From: Meloidogyne chitwoodi
Lineage: Eukaryota; Nematoda; Chromadorea; Rhabditida; Meloidogynidae
DNA length: 64,000 nucleotides
Assembly (NCBI GenBank): GCA_015183035.1
Contig: JACZZP010000013.1
Span: forward strand, 434,001-498,000
Direction of reading: 5' to 3'
In this document: piece after piece, positions 57,160 through 64,000 of the stretch
Numbering within the stretch: the first letter of the stretch is position 1
Layout: each line of letters starts with the position of its first letter
Made by a program: the position numbers and the translations under genes
The notes under the pieces: model-generated
What the model saw: only the letters and a program-made list of their open reading frames with translations
What the model was told of the DNA's origin: nothing
Database searches by the model: none

Positions 57160-60100
57160 CTCTATCGAAATAATAAAAAAATTAAAAAAAAAGTTTGGAA
57201 AACAATAAAGTTATGGAGGTCAGAATACAGTTAGGTTGAGTACCCCAAGTTGGTGTGTACTTTACAATTTTTAAAATAAAAAAATAGAAATAAAAATAAA
57301 ATTTAAATTATATAATATTCTCCAATCTTTGTAGACTACTTTTAATTAATAAATAACTTTAGTTTTTAAATATATTCGGAAATGGCATTTAAAAAAAAAT
57401 TTAACAAATCACCTTCTCGGTGTACTCTAAAAACAAAAACAAAATAAAAAAGCGGCTTCTTTATAAATAAAAATAATTTTACTATTTTTTTAAAGGTTAT
57501 TTATTACTCTTCTCTCCCTGTGTATTTTAAATGAATTTTGTGTGTTTTGTTTTTCTTTATTTTTTTTTTAATATTTAGGCAAAAAGTAGTAACCTTTAAA
57601 TAAATAAAAATAAATAAACTTGATTATATTTAGGTTATCTTATTTGGCGAAAATATTATTATTTTTTTAATTTATTTTTTAAATTTATTTGATTAGTCAT
57701 TAAAATTGGGATAAATAGATATTTGTTTTTTTCTATTAAATTTTTTGGCAAAATGTCTATTTTTGGCAAAATGTCTTTTTGGCAAAATTAATTTTTGGCA
57801 AAATGTCTATTTTTGCAAAAATAAAAATTTGGCAAATAAAATATTTATAGAGTAAAATATTTATTTATTTATAAAAAAATGACGACATAAGCAATTTATA
57901 TTAGATAAGCATTTTTCTAACATTGTCACGCCATTAAAAGAATAAAATAGGTAAATTAAAAATAATAATTTGTAAAATATTGGCAAATTTTCAAAAAAAC
58001 ACAAAGGCATTTATTTGCATAAAAATAGCAGTTTAGAGTTTTCTGAATAAATTTTTATATTTTTAATTATTTATTTTTTTTATTTGACCAACAATCTAAT
58101 CAAATCTTTTAATAAAAAGTTGAGAATTTTTAAATGAAGAAAATAGTCATTTTAGCTACTTTTTCGCCTATATCTTTTTTTAAATAATAAGAAAAAAATT
58201 GAACATTTAGAATAAAAAAATATAGACATTCTTAAATTTAAAAATGATATAAAAATTATAAAAAAAAAATTTAAAAAAAAGTTATGGGCCATGAAAGAAG
58301 GTTGGTCACAAATATCACCCGCGTCCCCTAACCTTATTTTTTTTATTTTAATAAAATTAAAAAATAGAGAACATAAATTAATTATTTTTATTTATTTTTG
58401 CACGCAATTATTAAAAATATAAAATAAATAAATATTAAGATAATTTAAGGTTTTGCTAAAAAAGGCTAAAAAAGGTTACAGATAATTTGTATTTATTTTT
58501 TAATGTTTTTGTTCTTTGTTTGCACCTAAAATATTTATTTAATTTTATATATATTTTTTTCCATTTTTAGATTATTTTTGTATAGATATTGCACTTTTTT
58601 AAAAGAAAATTTTTTTTGATTTTTTATTTTTCAAAAATACTTAGTGACGTGGGAGGATAATAAGAGTATTGCAAAGGTTGGAGCTAAAATTTTCAATAAA
58701 GACGCGAAGTTAAAATTATAAAATTTTGTATAAATATTCTTTATATTGTTAGTTAAAAATTCTGAAAATTTCGGAATTTTTGGTTTATTATAGAAAATGT
58801 TATGGGCCAAAAAGTACTCAAAAAAAGCATATATCCGACCTTTTCGATCAGAACTTCTAAACTACTGAACCTAAAATTCTGAAATTTTAAAAAGTGTTAG
58901 ATTCACATATTTCGAATATTTTTACAAAATTTTATAAATTTTGATGCTTTTTTGACAATTTTAGAGAATTTTGCGCCATAGCTTCCTTGCATCGAAGCGT
59001 CCCCAATACCCTTTGAAAATAATAATTTTTTTATTAATTTTTAAATATTTTAATTTTTAAAAAATATTTTTAAACATTTTTTTGGCTATTAGCCAAAAAA
59101 TTTATTTAAATAAAATTAAAAAAAAATAATTTTTAATTTTGTCTGGTTGTGTGTGGGAGGCACGGGGTGAAAATAAAAAAAAAGAAAAATAAAAGAAAAA
59201 AGGTAGACTAAAAGAATAATTAATAAAAAAGGAGAAAATAAAAAGAGATTTCGAAATTTATTTTTTTATTTTTTATTTAAAGAGAACAATTTTGTGTGTA
59301 AAATAAAAATACTCTTATGAAATAAATTTTTATGTTTTGAAATTTTTTTTACAAAAGAAAAAAATAAAAATCATTCTATTTTATAAAGGGCAAATAAAAA
59401 TAAAGAAATTTATTATAAAATAAATTTTATAATAAATATTTAGGTAAAAAGTGAATGAAATGGAATGTTAGGAAAGAAAGCACACACCTCCTTTTACTAA
59501 TTTAAAAATTAATAACTCACGAATTAGTGAACTATTTAATATGGCCTTGATACCATTCGATAGAGAATTAAATTTGCTATTTTAAAAAATTAGATTGAAA
59601 ATTTTAATAAAAAAATGAAAGTTTATTTGGCCGAAAATTAAAATGTCTAGAGAGGAGTTATTATTGGAATTTTTACCATAACTTTTTTTAAAAGTGACAT
59701 AAAATTATAAATTTTTGCTAATTTATAGATAATTCTGTCCTTTATCAATTAATAAAAAAAGTATTTCAAAAGGTCATTCTCTGTTGAGTTATGACGCTTA
59801 AAGTCTAATGAGGTGTAACTGTTGGAAATGGTTTGCTTCAGATTTTTTTCCATAACTTTTTTTGTTTTCTCTCTAAAATTATAATTTTTTGGTATTTAGT
59901 AGATAATTTTGTTCTCTATCGAATGATACTAAAAGTATAATTATATGTTAATCCATTCTTGAGTTATGACGTTTAGACTCAGGCGAGGTATATTAACTAA
60001 ACAACTAAGAGTTCCATGGACGGAAATAAAAAATAAAAATTTCTAAATGTTTTGATTTATTTTTAATTACATTTTGTCTGAAAAATAAAAAAATTAAAGA

Positions 60101-60285
60101 TTTTTATTGGTGTTCTACTATAAAACTTGTAGTACCTGTAGAAACATAATGTAAAGGGAAGGGAACTTAAAAGAGTAAAGGGAGAGGAACAAAAAAATTT
60201 TTTAGTGGAAAGAAAATTGGTCAAAAAAATAATAAAAAAGAAGGATGATTAGTGTATTTTGTAGGCAAAACTGTTTTCTTCTGTT
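57160..60285. other. Gene-free AT-rich region with repeats
   Basis: No supportable exon. It includes a degenerate tandem of TTTTTGGCAAAATGTC words at 57735-57840. Further copies of the CTGAAATTTT/ATAACTTTTT dispersed family lie at 58640-58990 and 59520-59990. Confidence 0.5.
57735..57840. repeat. GGCAAAATGTCTATTTTT tandem words
   Basis: Six degenerate units of 15-20 bp (TTTTTGGCAAAATGTCTA) lie in a row. Confidence 0.7.
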
Positions 60286-60335
60286 TTCTGTCGCGGCCCG
60301 GTACGGGGCGGCGCCAAATGGTTGCGCAACAACCA
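60286..60335. other. GC-rich patch
   Basis: GTCGCGGCCCGGTACGGGGC followed by GGCGCC and GGTTGCGCAACAACC stands out from otherwise AT-rich DNA. It has no coding signature in the surrounding open frames. It could be part of a mobile element end or contamination by an older insertion. Confidence 0.4.
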
Positions 60336-60456
60336 CCCACACATATTCTCTCCTAACAGGCCAAAACCTGGTTTTTGGATCAGCGAAAAATAAGGAAAAT
60401 AAAAAGAAGGAAAAGAAAAATAAAAAAGGAAAAGGAAAATTGGGGTGTTTGGGGTA

Positions 60457-60622
60457 TGACTCTCGTTATAAGAACACCCTGATATAGGAAAACAACGGTT
60501 ATAAGAACACCCACAGGACAGTAACAATTAAACAACCTCAAATTTTGTGTGTCCTGATAAAGGGATTCCATCAAAATGTTCTTAAAAAGGAATTTCTTGG
60601 AGTGTCCTTATAACGGGAGTCA
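60457..60622. mobile_element. pogo-like MITE
   Basis: TGACTCTCGTTATAAGAACA at the left faces TGTCCTTATAACGGGAGTCA at the right: inverted ends of about 20 bp around 125 bp. An internal GGTTATAAGAACACCC repeats the end motif. Confidence 0.6.
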
Positions 60623-61026
60623 ACAATATTTTTCAATTAAAAGACCAAAAAATTAGTTTATTTTATTTCCTTTTATTTTACCTTAATTTTAATGTAAAAT
60701 TGTGTCATATTGTTAGGAAAAAAATTAATTAATTAATTAATTTTCCCTTCTTTTTTTTTAAAGTTTCCGGCCTAATTAGTATTTCCGTTTCCGCAATAGA
60801 AGGGTAAAAAAATGATTTAAAAATATAAATAATTTATTTATTTTGATTTATTAGGAAATAAAGTTAATTTTAGGTTAATAATAAAATATTAATTTAAAAG
60901 GCGTATAAAAATAATAATTGATGGGCGTTTATTAGAGAGAGGGGTGATATAAGAGAAATTTTATAAAAGTATTTTATTATTAAATAATATATAAAGGATA
61001 TGAATAAAAAAACGAAAAGCCTTGTA

Positions 61027-61101
61027 TGGGGTGTGGTGGTGTAGTGGTGAAGTGCTTTGACTCTGTGGGTGAGGTTCCTGGTTCGATTCCGTTGCCTTAC
61101 C
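61027..61101 (+). pseudogene. tRNA-like relic
   Basis: TGGTGTAGTGGTGAAGTGC resembles an A box and GGTTCGATTCC a B box. The acceptor arms GGTGTGG and CCTTACC pair only in part and the anticodon stem does not form, so a working tRNA is unlikely. Confidence 0.45.
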
Positions 61102-61719
61102 TTTTTGATTTATTTCACTTTTTTATTAAAAAATTTAATTTAAAAAAATTTTAAAATTAAAAAATTTATTTTTAAAAATATTTTAATGTCATTAGAGTAT
61201 TAATTTTTTTCTTTTTAATTTTTTTTATTTTCGCAGGTGCAGGTCACCCCCAAAAAACTAACCAATTGGATAAAAAAGAAAAGAAAATGGTAGATCGGAG
61301 AAAAGGTAGTAAGTACACAATTCAGCGCGCACGGCACTGCCAGCCTGGAAAAAGGTTACTATTTTCTTAAGGATTGGCATTTTAATAGAAGAAAAGGGGA
61401 AAATTATTATGATGAGTAGAATATCCCCTGAAGAAGAAGAAAAGAAGAAGATGAGCCTGGCAAAAAAATAAATCTTTTTCTTTTTATAATAATACAATTC
61501 TCTTTTTTTGACCTATTTTTTTAATAGAGGATTTTTTTTTATTAGAAATTTTAGGGAAAATTATTTTCAAAAATTAAGGGAGAATATTTTGGCACTTTTA
61601 TATTTATTTAAGGGTAAATCAAACAATTATAAATAAATTATTTTATTTAAAAATGTTAATAATAACCCTGAGAAATAAATAAAATTAAAAAACAGCAAAA
61701 ATAAGTGCCATAATTTAAA

Positions 61720-61890
61720 AATCCCTTTATAAGACCACCCAAGGATATGTGACCTTATAACGGGAGTTTGACCTTTTTATTATAAAATCGGTTAGAAGGT
61801 CTTAAAACCTTCTGAAAAAGTCGAATCCGGTTATAGTGACATCTCTATATAAGAACATATAGGGGAAATTGACTGACACTATAACGGGAT
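61720..61890. repeat. Degenerate pogo-like end fragments
   Basis: CCTTTATAAGACCACCC, CCTTATAACGGGAGTTTGAC and CACTATAACGGGATTTTAG are diverged versions of the ends seen at 60457-60622, in both orientations. Confidence 0.5.
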
Positions 61891-64000
61891 TTTAGTTTAT
61901 TTAATTAAATTTTTAATAAATATTTAATTTATAATTATTAGGTAAAATAAAAAATAATAAAAAATTAAAAAAGAAGATAAATGAGAAAGGATTTGTTTAA
62001 AAAAAAATAAAATTTTAATTAATTTTGGGGGTAAAAATAAAAAATTAATTTATTTAAATAAAAATTATTTTTTTATTTTTTTTTAAAAACTTGTTAAAAG
62101 AACAAATTTATTGTGCTTTTTAAAAAAAGTTGGAAAAAAGGAAGAAAATCTTTTGATATTAATTTATTTTATTTTTTAAAGGGGAAAACGGGTTGTTTGG
62201 GAAGAAGATTAATAAATTATAAAAAATATTTTAAAAGGATTAAAAGGTCTTTTTACATTATTTTTGATTAATTACCAATTTTTGGAAAATAATAAAGCTA
62301 ATTTAAGATGATTTAATATTTTTTTCAATTTTTAAGAAATAAAAAATGAAAAAATTGTTAAAAGAAAAATTAAAAGTTTAGTTGATTCTGAGCCTTATAA
62401 CTCAAAAGTGGATCAACATTTAGAAATACTTTTGATATCATTAAATAGAGAATAAAATAATCTATAAAATAGTTTAAAATCAAAATTTTAGAAAAAATAT
62501 AAAAAAAGTTATGGCCAAAAATTCATCAAAAATTAACACAAACGCCGCTTTTTTAACCTAAACATTTTTGATTATTTTCTTAAATTTATTTTTTGGACTC
62601 ATTTTAAAGTAAATTTTGTTCTCTATCGAAAGATACCAAAATTAGCCTGTTTAGACTATTTTTGGGTAAGTTATAAAATTTAAATGATACACACACACTC
62701 ACCCAAGTAACGCAGGAAAAGAGACGTTTTTTATTAAAAAAATCAAAATAAGCTTAAAAAAATTAAAAAAGGATATTTAAATTAAAAAAAATTAAAAAAG
62801 AGTATTTAAGGATTTATTTATTCATGACATAACCAGAAAATCTTCTCTGATCGGAGAGAAAAAAATTAAAAATAAAAATTAATAAAAAAATTAAAAAAAA
62901 ATAATAGGAAGAAGCACGGCACAGAGTTGCACCAAAAATAAAATCAAATAAAACAAGCACAGCCTAAGGGTAAATCGACGAAAAATAAAAAAGTTGGGCA
63001 AGTTCTTCTTCTTATTTTATTGTAAATTTATGCCGATATTTTCCTTTTATTTCTTTTTCTTTTTTCATTAACGCGGCGGGTGGGATTTATGAGTGAAGCA
63101 AAGAGAGAAGAAGAAAGGGAAAAGTGTGGATTTTGAAAAAAATAAATATTATTAAAAATTAATTTATTTAAATTAATTTAATTAACCCAGACTTTTATTT
63201 ATTTATTTATTTATTTTATTAATTTATTTATTTATTAGTAAATATTTATTAATTAAAATAAAGACAAAGGAAGAGGTGTTAGGGTAAAGACAAAGATTAA
63301 ATTAATTAATTTTTTATTTTAATTTTTTTATACTATAATTAAGTTAAAAATGATTAACAAAAAGGTCAAGGTGCTTCACAAATAAATATTTTTATTTTTA
63401 ATTTTATAAAAACAAAAAAAATGGAAGAATTTGTGTCTTCTAAATTTGTCAGAAGGTGTGTCTATAATTAAAAAAAATAAAAAAGAACCTAATTTTTAAA
63501 AACTAGAATTTAAATTATTTGTAACAATTTTTAATCTTCCTTCTCATCTCTAATTTTCACTTTTTTCTTTTAAAAATGCGTAAAAACACCACCCGCCGTG
63601 TCATTGAGAAAAGCAACTTTTATTTTTAAAAGCTATTTTTATTATTAGCCTACGGGTTATTTATTTTATTTACTCTATTTTTATCTATTTATTAATTTTC
63701 TCTCGTAAATATTCGTGCTACTTGATTCCAAGCACATCCTACAGAAATTAAATGAAAACAATAAATATAGGTAGTGTCGCGCCAGGCCTTGTAACTTTTT
63801 TTAAGATGATCGGATCAAATCGCTCCTATTAAGAAAAATAATCTAAACATTCAGGGCTACGAAACGAAATAAAAATCGTTCGATTTGGTTTATAATAAAA
63901 AAAGTTATTGGCAAATGAATTGTAAGGGAAAAACTGGCCTATTTGGCATGTTTTAAATAAATACAATTTTTGGCGAAACGTTTAATAGCGTCATTTTGTC

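Larger units (their letters stand above)
60623..64000. other. Gene-free AT-rich region to the window end
   Basis: No convincing exon on either strand. Features seen are a tRNA-like relic (61027-61101), TTATAACGGGA-type fragments (61720-61890) and a copy of the ATACTAAAAG/CTCTATCGAA dispersed repeat (62390-62650). Long A/T tracts and ATTT runs make up the rest. Confidence 0.5.

Noticed and set aside
60245..60574. Overlapping open frames around the GC-rich patch
   Set aside because: No consistent frame, no domain, low-complexity Lys tails, and overlap with a pogo-like MITE.
63550..63630. Short frame starting ATGCGTAAAAACACC near the window end
   Set aside because: Only 17 codons, no splice partner visible before the window ends; not supportable.

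Overview
The window is nuclear DNA of a very AT-rich nematode. Evidence: short introns within compact genes, a DAF-16/FOXO gene with the nematode-type pair of alternative half-forkhead exons, an UNC-87 gene with seven calponin-like repeats, and a ground-like (hedgehog-related) secreted protein. Base composition and gene style fit a clade IV plant parasite such as Meloidogyne, but that genus call is inference. I built gene models by joining open segments at GT...AG sites. In every complete model the exon phases close exactly, which is the main support for the exon ends.

Layout: 1-1213 is the 3' part of a multi-pass membrane protein gene (+), with its last exons unresolved. 3768-7373 is unc-87 (+), and 9872-11214 is a shorter calponin-repeat paralogue (+). 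11869-13021 is a HAD phosphatase of the pseudouridine-5'-phosphatase type (-). 14303-16085 is an unknown single-pass membrane protein with a proline-rich tail (+). 17485-23821 is daf-16/FOXO (-), with a b-type start at 20337 and an a-type exon set upstream. About 9 kb of gene-free, repeat-rich DNA follows. 33029-36582 is a TMEM106 homologue (+); its last intron holds a complete ground-like gene on the other strand (34032-35740). 37434-38511 is a secreted cysteine-rich protein (-). 39355-42586 is a MePCE/BCDIN3-type RNA cap methyltransferase (-).

44572-54524 holds four genes on the + strand with gaps of 316, 267 and 131 bp: DPH6 (diphthamide synthesis), a C2H2 zinc-finger protein, FOXRED1 (mitochondrial complex I assembly) and BDP1 (TFIIIB B''). 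The spacing suggests an operon. 55425-56430 is a small secreted, possibly hormone-like precursor (-). From about 56.4 kb to the end I see no convincing gene, only AT-rich DNA, repeat families, a tRNA-like relic and pogo-like fragments.

Mobile and repeated DNA is abundant. It includes a foldback MITE with a 12-bp target duplication (32257-32537) and a relative inside a zinc-finger intron. A 614-bp inverted-repeat element sits in a DPH6 intron, and a MULE-like remnant with a FLYWCH-like fragment has terminal arms built of 15-bp repeats. Two short palindromic motif families, TTCCGGAA-centred and CTTAAG/CTTGAA-centred, fill introns and spacers.
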